DNA from: SAR202 cluster bacterium Io17-Chloro-G7
GTDB lineage: Bacteria > Chloroflexota > Dehalococcoidia > UBA3495
Assembly (NCBI GenBank): GCA_002817055.1
Contig: MUCU01000013.1
Span: forward strand, 1-20,747
Reading direction: 5' to 3'
Length of the DNA: 20,747 bases
Part shown: positions 8,243 through 15,595 of the stretch, one piece after another
Layout of the letters: each line of letters begins with the position of its first letter
Position numbering within the stretch: position 1 is the first letter of the stretch
Made by a program: the position numbers and the translations under genes
The notes under the pieces: generated by a model
What the model was told of the DNA's origin: nothing
What the model saw: the letters and a program-made list of their open reading frames with translations, nothing else
Database searches by the model: none

Positions 8243-8643
8243 GAATGGCTACCGGGACCGGCAAAGAGGGTCGCGGTTAGGTTCAAACTAGAGGCCTGAA
8301 TTGGCAAGACGGCGGCAATTTGAACATCGGGCCACGTTTTGTAGGATCACCTTCTGTACCCGTTCGGAGCTTGCGTAACTTCTTTGGGCAACGCTTTGAC
8401 ATGACCCAAGTCGATACGATCCAAGGGAGTATACACCGCGTGATTTGGAATGCGAAAGCCAAATTCACAGCCCGTCGCTCAGCCTCCAACATTCATTCGG
8501 GAGCCAGTGGACGGGAACCAGTGGAGTCGAGGCAATGTAGCGCTTGTTGTCATATACCCATCCATCTATCGAAACCTCCCATCGAAACATTGGAAGACCT
8601 TTCCCAAAAGGCTCACATTGAGCTCGCCACATCTCAGCGGAAC

Positions 8644-8672
8644 TTGACAAGGCTAATGTACCGTCCGACAAT
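8644..8672 (+). promoter_or_regulatory. Sigma-70-type promoter of the alpha/beta hydrolase gene
   Basis: A perfect TTGACA (8644-8649) is followed after exactly 17 nt by GACAAT (8667-8672, 4 of 6 to TATAAT). Transcription would start near 8679 and give a leader of about 60 nt before the ATG at 8739. Confidence 0.6.
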
Positions 8673-8705
8673 CACCGCGGCTAATAATTCTAAAAATTAG
8701 TGTTG

Positions 8706-8728
8706 GCGAAGAATCACTTCGCAAGGAG
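8706..8728 (+). promoter_or_regulatory. Hairpin abutting the ribosome binding site of the hydrolase gene
   Basis: GCGAAG (8706-8711) and CTTCGC (8717-8722) pair perfectly over a 5-nt loop and end one base before AAGGAG (8723-8728). The ATG at 8739 follows 10 nt later. This ribosome site fixes the ATG start in preference to the GTG at 8700-8702, which would place the hairpin and ribosome site inside the gene. Confidence 0.55.
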
Positions 8729-8738
8729 AAATTTTCCT

Positions 8739-9542
8739 ATGACCACCAGTGCCAAAACATGGAATGAAGAGACAATAAACGTAGCTGGAGTCGAACTCCA
8801 GACCGTCAAGGGCGGGTCTGGTGAGCCACTGCTGATTCTCCACGACGAAATGGGGCACATGAATTGGCTAAATTATCATCAAACCCTGTCCGATAATTAC
8901 ACGCTGCACATCCCGTCCCATCCTGGTTTCGGCAAAACCGCAGCCCAGGAATGGATCATGAATATGCGGGACATGGCCGGCTGGTACCTACACGCCCTGG
9001 ACGACCTTGACTTGGGGCCGGTCAACGTGGTCGGTTTTTCCTTGGGCGGCTGGCTGGCGGCTGAAATGGCGGTTATGGATCCCTCGATGTTCAAGAAGTT
9101 GGTGTTGGTTGGCGCCACCGGCGTCAAACCCCCGGTTGGAGATATTTACGATATGTTTCTGGAGGTTTCCAGCGAATTCATTAACGCCAGCGTCTTGGAC
9201 GCAAAAAAGGTAGAGGAGTTCCAAACGGTCTGCCCTGACGACGCATCTCCGGAGCTAATTGAGGCATGGGAAGTCGCCCGGGAGGAATCTTGCCGTTTAG
9301 GTTGGCGTCCTTATATGTTTTATGCGGGGCTGCCTCAGTTGCTCAAGAGGCTGAAGAGCCTGTCGACGCTGATCGTGTGGGGCCGACAAGACGCCATCGT
9401 GCCCTTAAGCGCCGGAGAACGATACCAAGAGTTTATTCCAGGTTCCAAGCTGGTGGTTTTGGAAGATTGCGGGCACCGGCCGGAACTGGAAAAACCCGCC
9501 GAGTTCACGAAACTGGTCCACGAGTTTCTTTCGGCCTCTTAA
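8739..9542 (+). CDS. Alpha/beta-fold hydrolase
   Basis: This cytoplasmic 267-residue hydrolase has the catalytic triad Ser101 (nucleophile elbow VGFSLGGW), Asp218 (WGRQDAIVP) and His246 (EDCGHRPELEKP). The oxyanion region is LHDEMGH (34-40) where most relatives have HG. The fold order and length fit C-C bond hydrolases of aromatic meta-cleavage pathways, haloperoxidase-like enzymes and esterases; the sequence does not choose among them. The ATG is set by AAGGAG at 8723-8728. It is the only complete + strand gene in the window, divergent from the MFS gene and convergent with the Fe-ADH-like gene. It has a near-consensus promoter and so may be transcribed independently. Confidence 0.9.
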   Translation: MTTSAKTWNEETINVAGVELQTVKGGSGEPLLILHDEMGHMNWLNYHQTLSDNYTLHIPSHPGFGKTAAQEWIMNMRDMAGWYLHALDDLDLGPVNVVGFSLGGWLAAEMAVMDPSMFKKLVLVGATGVKPPVGDIYDMFLEVSSEFINASVLDAKKVEEFQTVCPDDASPELIEAWEVAREESCRLGWRPYMFYAGLPQLLKRLKSLSTLIVWGRQDAIVPLSAGERYQEFIPGSKLVVLEDCGHRPELEKPAEFTKLVHEFLSAS

Positions 9543-9701
9543 TTAGCGGGAAACGCGACGCTACTGCCCCCGCCTTAGCCGGGACTTTCCTCAGACCCCA
9601 GCGAACCGAGCCGAACTAGCGCCCAATGGTGAGGATTGAGACGCCGCTGGGCCAGAAGGTCAACCACGAATTGGTTGGCACTTCACGCAATTAGATAAGA
9701 C

Positions 9702-9748
9702 AGAAGCGCTTGGATCCGCGGCTCAGGCTCGAGCTACCAAGCGCTTCT
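9702..9748. terminator. 12-bp inverted repeat between convergent genes, bidirectional terminator candidate
   Basis: AGAAGCGCTTGG (9702-9713) and CCAAGCGCTTCT (9737-9748) are a perfect inverted repeat around a 23-nt loop, in which GCTC (9721-9724) and GAGC (9731-9734) can also pair. The right arm is the last four codons of the Fe-ADH-like gene on the minus strand. It could end both the hydrolase transcript from the left and the Fe-ADH transcript from the right. No U-tract is seen. A small second hairpin, CAACCA/TGGTTG, is at 9661-9677. Confidence 0.6.
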
Positions 9749-10936
9749 AAGCACAGCCATGATCGGGCCGGCGTCGGAGACGGGTTTGGGATTGGTCGCC
9801 AGGCCCCGGTCGTGGAGTGTAGCAGCAGCAATATATTCTAGCCCTTCTTCCGGTACGCCGACATCTCGTAGAGTTTCAGGCATATCAAGTTCCCGGCAGA
9901 GCCGGGCTACAGCATCGGCGGCCGCCAAACCGGCGTCCTCGGCAGTCATTTGACTGGTATCTATGCCCATGGCTTCGGCAATCAACTCCTGACGATCGGC
10001 ACTGGCATCCAAGTTAAAGCGCATGGTGTGAGGCAACAAAACCGCATTGGCCTCACCATGGGGCACGTCGTACAACCCTCCAACATGGTGGGCTATTGCG
10101 GTGTTCAGACCCAACCCGCCGACCGCCGACATTGCCAGCATGGGCAGCGTTGCCGCCGTTTTTGTGTTGAGCAAAACATTCAGGTCCGGGGCTTTTGATC
10201 TATTGAAGCATTGGGGTAAATACTCCACCAGCATCTTGATGGCGTGGAGGGCCGCTGCATCGCCAATGGGATTGTGGCCCGTGGAATAAACGCTCTCCAC
10301 TGCTATGCGGAATTGGCCGATAGCGGTAGAGAGGAGGATGGGCATTGGAGTCGTGGCCAACGCCTTGCCGTCGATTATCACAACACGGTGCTCGGTGCCT
10401 TGGCCGGAGGACAGAATTTTCCGGCCCAATTTTTTGTCGGTAAAGCCACCACCGCCTCTGCTAAGCTCTGCGCCGCCCATGGTCGTGGGCACGCTGATAA
10501 TGGGCACTTTCTCGTGAGGGGCTTCGGGAATGAAGACCCTATTCGGCGGCGTGAACCGGACTTCGTAGTCCTGAATCTCCCCTCCCTCTGCCAACACCAT
10601 CGCGATGCCTTTGGTGGTGTCGTGGGTGCTACCGCCCCCAACGCTGATCAAAGAATCCGGTTCCAACTCCCTGGCGGCGTCCACGGCTTGGCCCAGCATC
10701 TCCACGGGTGCGTGGGGAGCGACGCCTGAAAATAACCCAACGCAACGCTCTCCCAAGGCCGATTGCACTCGCTGGACCACGTCGGCCGCCTCCAGAATGG
10801 TCGGTCCGCAGATTACCATGGGCCGTTTTGCTCCCAAACGGTCCAGAATCGCGCCTATGCCGGAAATTGCGTCGGAGCCGCACACGATTTCTTGGGCTAG
10901 GCTGCGGTAGGTATATTCCAGTGGAGAATCAGGCAT
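9734..10936 (-). CDS. Iron-containing-alcohol-dehydrogenase family enzyme, maleylacetate-reductase-like
   Basis: An NAD(P)-dependent oxidoreductase of the group III ADH fold. Residue numbers are from the longest frame (TTG at 10984), where the chosen Met is 17. The nucleotide-binding loop is GGGSTHDTTK (116-125), followed by VPTTMGGAELS (165-175), which resembles the PTT.AGSE loop of maleylacetate reductases more than the PTTAGTGSE of Fe-ADHs. Two metal-ligand histidines are present (His299, and His309 in VPHGEA). The Asp and His of the usual D-x3-H appear as Gly223 and Ile227 in TAIGQFRIAVE. The start is put at ATG 10934-10936 because AAGAGG (10946-10951) lies 9 nt ahead. The context of hydrolase, Mo-hydroxylase and LLM enzymes fits catabolism of an aromatic or dicarboxylate. 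The substrate is not assignable. Confidence 0.85.
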   Translation of the reverse strand: MPDSPLEYTYRSLAQEIVCGSDAISGIGAILDRLGAKRPMVICGPTILEAADVVQRVQSALGERCVGLFSGVAPHAPVEMLGQAVDAARELEPDSLISVGGGSTHDTTKGIAMVLAEGGEIQDYEVRFTPPNRVFIPEAPHEKVPIISVPTTMGGAELSRGGGGFTDKKLGRKILSSGQGTEHRVVIIDGKALATTPMPILLSTAIGQFRIAVESVYSTGHNPIGDAAALHAIKMLVEYLPQCFNRSKAPDLNVLLNTKTAATLPMLAMSAVGGLGLNTAIAHHVGGLYDVPHGEANAVLLPHTMRFNLDASADRQELIAEAMGIDTSQMTAEDAGLAAADAVARLCRELDMPETLRDVGVPEEGLEYIAAATLHDRGLATNPKPVSDAGPIMAVLRSAW

Positions 10937-11059
10937 TTTAATCATCCTCTTATCGTCGCATTCGGGGTCGCAATCGGGCCGCAACCGGCAGCGCTTACCG
11001 TTATTCCAGAACCTGATAAGAGTTGCTACCCCATTTTTGAAGTGTTAGTACATGCGAAG

Positions 11060-11105
11060 CCACCCCCTCTTTCCTCTGTCGCAATAGAGGGATAATAGGG
11101 GGTGG
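11060..11105. repeat. Long two-stage stem-loop upstream of the Fe-ADH-like gene
   Basis: CCACCCCCT (11060-11068) pairs with AGGGGGTGG (11097-11105). Inside, CCTCT (11073-11077) pairs with AGAGG (11086-11090). The element lies between the Mo-subunit gene and the Fe-ADH-like gene, 102 nt after the first and 124 nt before the second, so it may be a second terminator or a leader element. Confidence 0.55.
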
Positions 11106-11142
11106 TGCTAGCCGAGCCAATCCCATATCCGTTCGCGTAAAT

Positions 11143-11168
11143 CCCCTCGGCCCGAGCGGGCCGAAGGG
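11143..11168 (-). terminator. Terminator-like hairpin after the molybdenum-subunit gene
   Basis: Arms 11143-11153 and 11158-11168 form an 11-position stem with one mismatch and a 4-nt GAGC loop, 38 nt past the stop. Only a short ATTT follows on the minus strand, not a real U-tract. Confidence 0.6.
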
Positions 11169-11206
11169 AACGATGTTGGCAACTTAATCGCTGGAGTCGT
11201 TTGGGC

Positions 11207-13528
11207 CTACTCCTTCTCCCACAGGGCTTCTAGGATGTTGCCCGGCGACATGGGCAACTGGTTCATTCTTACCCCAGTGGCTTTGTAAATGGCATTGGCC
11301 AGGGCGGCCATGGGAGGCACCAGAGGAACCTCTCCAACCCCTCTCAAGCCATATGGATGCGTGGGGTTAGCCACTTCTACAATCACTGTGTCGATCATAG
11401 GCAGATCCAAGCTGGTGGGCATCCGGTAATCCAGGAAACTGGAGTTCGCCATTTGCCCTTGATCGGGATTGTAATAGTACTCCTCGTTCAAAGCCCAACC
11501 AATCCCTTGCACTGCACCGCCCTGCATTTGCCCTTCAACGTAGCTGGGGTGTATAGCCTTGCCTACATCTTGAAGGGCAGTGTAGCGGAGAATGTCCACC
11601 TTCCCGGTTTCCGGGTCGACCTCTACGTCTACTATGTGCACGGCAAAAGCGGCGCCGGCCCCCGGCGGGTTCACGTTGCCGCGGCCCACTACTGGTCCTC
11701 CGGAGCCATTCAACCTGGGCGCAAGCTCTTTGAATGTCATGCGGAGCTCAGGGTCCGACCGGTGGGACATTGCGCCATCCTGGTAGTCGATGTCGTCCGG
11801 CGAAACATCCCAGATCCTGGCTGCTCGAGCGATCATCTGTCGTTTTATGTCCAGTGCGGCTTCATAGGTAGCCCAGCCGGTCTTGAAGGCCACGCTACTG
11901 CCTCCGGTCAAAGACGTGTAGCCAACGGAATCGGTGTCGCCCACCGTGGGCCTAACATCTTCAACGGCAATTCCCAAAACCTCAGCCATGTGCTGAGCCA
12001 TCACCACCCTGGTTCCTCCAATGTCTGGTGAACCTTCCACCAGGCTGACACTGCCATCTGGGTTGACGCTGGCCGTGGCGCTGGATGGGCCGGTGGCATT
12101 GAACCAGAATCCGGTGGCCACTCCTCGCCCTCGATTGGGACCTGACAAGGGAGCGGAATAGTGAGCGTGCTCTTTGGCGGCCTCTAACGTTTCAAGGTAG
12201 CCTATCTTGGGGTTTACGGGGCCGGGGATTCTACGGCTGCCCTCTTTGGCGCCGTTAATGAGCCGAAATTCCAGTGGGTCCATTCCCAGCTTCTCGGCGA
12301 GTTCGTCAATCACGGATTCAGCGGCGAAGGCGGCGGCGGGAGCGCCGGGTGCCCGGTAAGCTGCCGTTTTCGGCTTGTTGAGGACGATGTCGTACCCTTC
12401 GATTCGACCATTGTCAATGATATAAGGCGCCAGCATACACTGGCAGCCAGGACCCACCGGCGAACCGGGATAAGCTCCAGCTTCGTAGATCAGGGTTGCG
12501 TCGGCAGCGGTAATTTTCCCGTCTTTAGTGGCGCCTATTTTGCACCTGTAAGAGCCGCCCGAGGTGGGCCCGGATGCCTCGAACACATCAGCCCGGCTCA
12601 TAGCCACCTTCACCGGTTTGCCAGTCTTTTTGGCGAGAAGAGCGGCGACGGGTTCCAGATAGATCAGAGTTTTCCCGCCAAATCCCCCGCCGATTTCCAT
12701 CGGAACAACCTTTATATCGCCTATGGGCAACCCCATGATTGCGGACGTCTGGTCCCGGACGTTGAAGTGTCCTTGGCTGGAGCACCACAGGGTTAGGTTG
12801 CCGTCTTCGCCCCAGGATGCAGTGGCGGCATGAGGCTCGATGTAGCCTTGATGCACCGACTGGCTACGGAATTCCCGCTCCACTATCACGTCAGCTTCCT
12901 GGAAACCTTTTTCAATATCACCGGATTCAAAAATGTAGTGGTTTGCGATATTGCTGGATTTCGTCTGGTCATCGTCGCTACGCAGTCCTCCGGGACGCAC
13001 ATTGGGGTCGGTAGCGTTAAAAAGCCTCTCATGGAGAACTGGGGCGTCGTCTTTCATGGCATCCAGTACGTCCACCACGAAAGGCAATACTTCATAGTCC
13101 ACATCAATCAAATCCACTGCTTGCTCGGCAATATGAAGGCTGGTAGCGGCAACCGCGGCGATTGCGTGGCCTTTGTACAGGGCCTTGTCGGCGGCCAGGA
13201 TGTTATTGCTCAAAAACTTAGGGTTGACCATGGCGCCCTCTCCCAGGTCCATGAGCCTACCACTGGGTTGAGGGAGATCAGCCCCCGTCACCACCGCCCT
13301 AACGCCTGGGAAGGCCAATGCCCGGGTGGTGTCGATAGACTTAATGCGGGCATGGGCATGCGGGCTCCTCAGAATCTTGGCGTATAACATGCCCGGCAGG
13401 TTAATGTCGGCGCTGTACCGAGCCTTGCCCGTAACCTTGTCAAGCCCATCGTGGCGCACGGGCCTTGTGCCCACCACGTTAAACTCCTGTGTCGAAAGAA
13501 CTATGTTGGAACCAGTAGTGGTAGCCAT
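11207..13528 (-). CDS. Xanthine-dehydrogenase-family molybdopterin-binding (large) subunit
   Basis: This 773-residue protein is the Mo-cytosine-dinucleotide/Mo-pterin subunit of the xanthine oxidase family, which hydroxylates carbon centres of N-heterocycles, aldehydes or aromatic acyl compounds using water. The N-terminal hammerhead domain is seen at GLDKVTGKARYSADINLPGM (28-47). Cofactor motifs include GGGFGGK (280-286), AYRAPGAPAAAFAAE (390-404), QGGAVQGIGWAL (669-680) and the catalytic Glu733 in GLRGVGEVPL. The AYRAPG loop lacks the CSFR of form I CO dehydrogenase, so CoxL is excluded. ATG 13526-13528 has GGAGG 9 nt upstream. No [2Fe-2S] or FAD subunit gene is adjacent: the neighbours are GH105 upstream and Fe-ADH downstream. 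It must therefore borrow redox partners from elsewhere, or work alone. Confidence 0.93.
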   Translation of the reverse strand: MATTTGSNIVLSTQEFNVVGTRPVRHDGLDKVTGKARYSADINLPGMLYAKILRSPHAHARIKSIDTTRALAFPGVRAVVTGADLPQPSGRLMDLGEGAMVNPKFLSNNILAADKALYKGHAIAAVAATSLHIAEQAVDLIDVDYEVLPFVVDVLDAMKDDAPVLHERLFNATDPNVRPGGLRSDDDQTKSSNIANHYIFESGDIEKGFQEADVIVEREFRSQSVHQGYIEPHAATASWGEDGNLTLWCSSQGHFNVRDQTSAIMGLPIGDIKVVPMEIGGGFGGKTLIYLEPVAALLAKKTGKPVKVAMSRADVFEASGPTSGGSYRCKIGATKDGKITAADATLIYEAGAYPGSPVGPGCQCMLAPYIIDNGRIEGYDIVLNKPKTAAYRAPGAPAAAFAAESVIDELAEKLGMDPLEFRLINGAKEGSRRIPGPVNPKIGYLETLEAAKEHAHYSAPLSGPNRGRGVATGFWFNATGPSSATASVNPDGSVSLVEGSPDIGGTRVVMAQHMAEVLGIAVEDVRPTVGDTDSVGYTSLTGGSSVAFKTGWATYEAALDIKRQMIARAARIWDVSPDDIDYQDGAMSHRSDPELRMTFKELAPRLNGSGGPVVGRGNVNPPGAGAAFAVHIVDVEVDPETGKVDILRYTALQDVGKAIHPSYVEGQMQGGAVQGIGWALNEEYYYNPDQGQMANSSFLDYRMPTSLDLPMIDTVIVEVANPTHPYGLRGVGEVPLVPPMAALANAIYKATGVRMNQLPMSPGNILEALWEKE

Positions 13529-13833
13529 CGGTTCTTACCTCCGAAAATTTTTGTCTACCCTGTGAACCCTAATTTATGCCCTTGACGAATTCCTACGAAC
13601 AATATACCCACTAACAATAAGATGAACCACTCCGCTGGGCACTTTCCCGCTTTCCCCAGTTTCAGGGCCTTGCTGCAAAAGTGTCTTTCTGAGGAGCGAA
13701 GCGAGGAGGAACCCCTATCCCCAGGCGCAAAGATTCTTCGCTCCGCTCAGATTGACAGAGCGGGTGACTTTTGGTGCAAAGGCGAGTTTTTGATTTTCGA
13801 CTGTTAATCACGTTTTAATCATGAAGAATTTTA
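13529..13833. other. Intergenic region between GH105 fusion and Mo-subunit gene
   Basis: This 305-nt stretch lacks a supported gene. Its centre is a dispersed-type inverted repeat (13671-13786). The right part should hold the Mo-subunit promoter: a TATATT on the minus strand (13601-13606) is the best -10 candidate, without a convincing -35 box. The 61-residue ORF at 13622-13807 runs through the repeat and is rejected. Confidence 0.55.
13671..13786. repeat. Imperfect inverted intergenic repeat of the GGAGCGAAG type
   Basis: The left arm contains tctgaggagcgaagcgagga (13688-13707) and the right arm cttcgctccgctcaga (13737-13752). Outer parts continue the symmetry: ccaaaagt on the complement of the right end (tgacttttggtgca, 13765-13778) against gcaaaagtg on the left (13675-13683). 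The phrase agattcttcgctccgctcag is a recurring theme of short intergenic repeats in many environmental bacterial genomes, which suggests a dispersed, MITE- or REP-like element. Confidence 0.6.
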
Positions 13834-15579
13834 TCACGGCTTGTCTTGGGACAAACGCTCCAATTCCACGGCAAACCACAAAGCCATGCCACCGCTACGG
13901 TCATCCTTCCCGAAAACCGCTGGTCTGTCGAGGTACTCCCTAGCGCCGATTTGAACGCCGGTGCTGGCGCAAGCATCGACAATATTTCCTTCCTCGTCGA
14001 TGCGCTCGGAAACTCCTTGCCAGGCTAACCTAAGTGGTTCGATGAATGAAATATCCAACCATCCCAACCTAATTCCTCTGGCAACGGCGCAACCGAACAT
14101 ACAAGTGGTGGTGAATTCCTGGTACGAGCCCGATACATCCAAAACATTGGGGAACATCCCCGAAGGTTGCTGCAATTTTACCAGCGCATCCAGCAGCTTC
14201 AAGCACATGCTCAGAATTTTTTCTCGGGCCGGATAGTCCTCTGGAAGGTAGGTAAGAGTCTCGGAAAGACCCATAAGCGCAAAACCGTTGCCTCTTCCCC
14301 AAAAGAAGGGCGCTGACCGGCAATGCCAGAACAGACCGTTGCTTTGCTGGATGTCGCAGTCCAACAGGAACTGCGTCAACATGTCTAGGTAACGGGCCTC
14401 TCCCGTAACCTGAAAAGCCCGTCCTAAAATCGCACCGTTCATGAACATATCTTCGGTTCTAAAGTCCGGGTCGGAAGGAAAAGGCGCAGTGCCGGAAGGC
14501 GTAGCCTGGTAGCGTCCGGCGACTTGAACCAATAGGTCTGACCAGCGTTGGTCGCCGGTGGCTTCCGTCAACTCGGGGCCCCAGACGACACCAGCCAGGT
14601 TGGCGCAACTGGGGTTGTCGCCCAAGGGTTCGGCATCCAAAAGCCCCGCCCGTTCTAAAGAAGCGGCGATTTCCGGCGCGGGCCCTGGATCTGTTGGGGC
14701 CAGTGCTGCCAGGCGCAACCTGCCGCTAATCCCCACGCCTTGGGTGTAGTTGACCGGGTCCAGTTCGTGACCGTAGACCGAATCCAGGATGCTGGCTATC
14801 CGCAGCCGGGAGCGGCACCGCCGGGAGTCCAAAGTTCGACGGGCCGGAGAGGGTTCCCATGGGGCGAATTGGGGAATGAAGCTCCACAGACGGCCGAGTT
14901 CAGGTCCCATGCGCTGACTCGGCGCCTCCAGGCGGAGTCCCGGAATCTGCCCGAGACGGTTGGGTGTTCCGGTGCCCAATGCGTCCAATAGGGTACCGTC
15001 TCCCCACATTGACTTGGCGGCTACAGCGGGCGCCAATCGGCGAGCCGCTTCATTGGCCTCCCAGCGAATTTCGGTGCTGTTGACCAATTCCAAGACCAAG
15101 TCGGGGGCTTGAAAGCAAATCCAACGCCACAAATAGCGAGACTCCGGGTCTTTCAGGTGGTAGTAATAATCTTCTTCAGGAGGGTAACCGGTGCGCGGGT
15201 CGCCTCCTGAACCGTTTCCTCGCCCTTTGCCGACAAGCAGCCCATCTGGGTTGCCGCAGGGAATGGCGCTAAGCGCAATGTCCCCAGCGTATTTCTGCCC
15301 TCCCGAGGCAAACATGTCCAGAGCCCCCAAGGCTTGTTCTACGTCGGTGGCATCGCCGTTCAGACCGGAAATCATCAAAACCCGAGCCCGCTTTGCCGTA
15401 GGTATATAAGCGTCGAGTTCTACAAGGGTGGGAATTTCGTTGCCCAAGCGCGTTACCCCGCAAGCCGATATAGTCCAAAGGCTAGGCCTTCGCTTTACCA
15501 TCGACTCCAAGAAAGAGCGGATGTCGCCCAGAGGATCTGTGACTCCCTGGCTGGTAGGGTCGTTGGTGGGTTCGGTCAT
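13834..15579 (-). CDS. Fusion of degenerate M14-peptidase-like domain with GH105/GH88-type glycoside hydrolase
   Basis: The 581-residue protein has two parts. Residues 1-200 resemble zinc carboxypeptidases (M14): VLMISGLNGDATD (67-79) sits where the HxxE motif should be, IPCGNPDGL (106-114) is the conserved NPDG block, and PDLVLELVNSTE (159-170) is the strand that normally ends in the third zinc His. These positions read Asn74, Ala77 and Val166, so no zinc site remains. Residues 320-580 are an (alpha/alpha)6 barrel of the GH105/GH88 kind: EDMFMNGAILGRAFQVTG (376-393), FFWGRGNGFALMGLSETL (425-442), LQQPSGMFPNVLD (469-481) and EFTTTCMFGCAVARGI (488-503). That family releases unsaturated uronic acid from pectin- or glycosaminoglycan-like oligomers. 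No signal peptide is seen. ATG lies 16 nt after the MBL gene stop, so the two are one operon. Confidence 0.82.
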   Translation of the reverse strand: MTEPTNDPTSQGVTDPLGDIRSFLESMVKRRPSLWTISACGVTRLGNEIPTLVELDAYIPTAKRARVLMISGLNGDATDVEQALGALDMFASGGQKYAGDIALSAIPCGNPDGLLVGKGRGNGSGGDPRTGYPPEEDYYYHLKDPESRYLWRWICFQAPDLVLELVNSTEIRWEANEAARRLAPAVAAKSMWGDGTLLDALGTGTPNRLGQIPGLRLEAPSQRMGPELGRLWSFIPQFAPWEPSPARRTLDSRRCRSRLRIASILDSVYGHELDPVNYTQGVGISGRLRLAALAPTDPGPAPEIAASLERAGLLDAEPLGDNPSCANLAGVVWGPELTEATGDQRWSDLLVQVAGRYQATPSGTAPFPSDPDFRTEDMFMNGAILGRAFQVTGEARYLDMLTQFLLDCDIQQSNGLFWHCRSAPFFWGRGNGFALMGLSETLTYLPEDYPAREKILSMCLKLLDALVKLQQPSGMFPNVLDVSGSYQEFTTTCMFGCAVARGIRLGWLDISFIEPLRLAWQGVSERIDEEGNIVDACASTGVQIGAREYLDRPAVFGKDDRSGGMALWFAVELERLSQDKP

Positions 15580-15595
15580 AATCGGCGACGGCCTT

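Larger units (their letters stand above)
8243..8738. other. Divergent intergenic region between MFS and alpha/beta hydrolase
   Basis: About 500 nt separate the divergently transcribed genes. It holds a strong promoter for the hydrolase (8644-8672), a hairpin abutting its ribosome site (8706-8722), and two pairs of spaced direct repeats: ccagtgga at 8504-8511 and 8518-8525, and atcgaaac at 8568-8575 and 8581-8588. The repeats have 13-14-nt spacing and could be operator half-sites. Open frames here (for example 8320-8700 +) start at TTG without a ribosome site and match nothing known, so they are not called. No promoter for the MFS gene could be picked with confidence. Confidence 0.6.

Noticed and set aside
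8320..8700. 126-residue + strand frame in the divergent region
   Set aside because: Starts at TTG with no ribosome site, no recognisable domain, and overlaps the hydrolase promoter.
9711..9736. Cluster of restriction-site-like hexamers (GGATCC, CCGCGG, CTCGAG) suggesting vector polylinker
   Set aside because: They fall in the loop of a natural inverted repeat at a gene end, with no vector sequence around; chance is the simpler explanation.
11207..13528. Aerobic CO dehydrogenase large subunit (CoxL)
   Set aside because: The active-site loop reads AYRAPGAP, not the form I AYxCSFR, and no coxS/coxM is adjacent.
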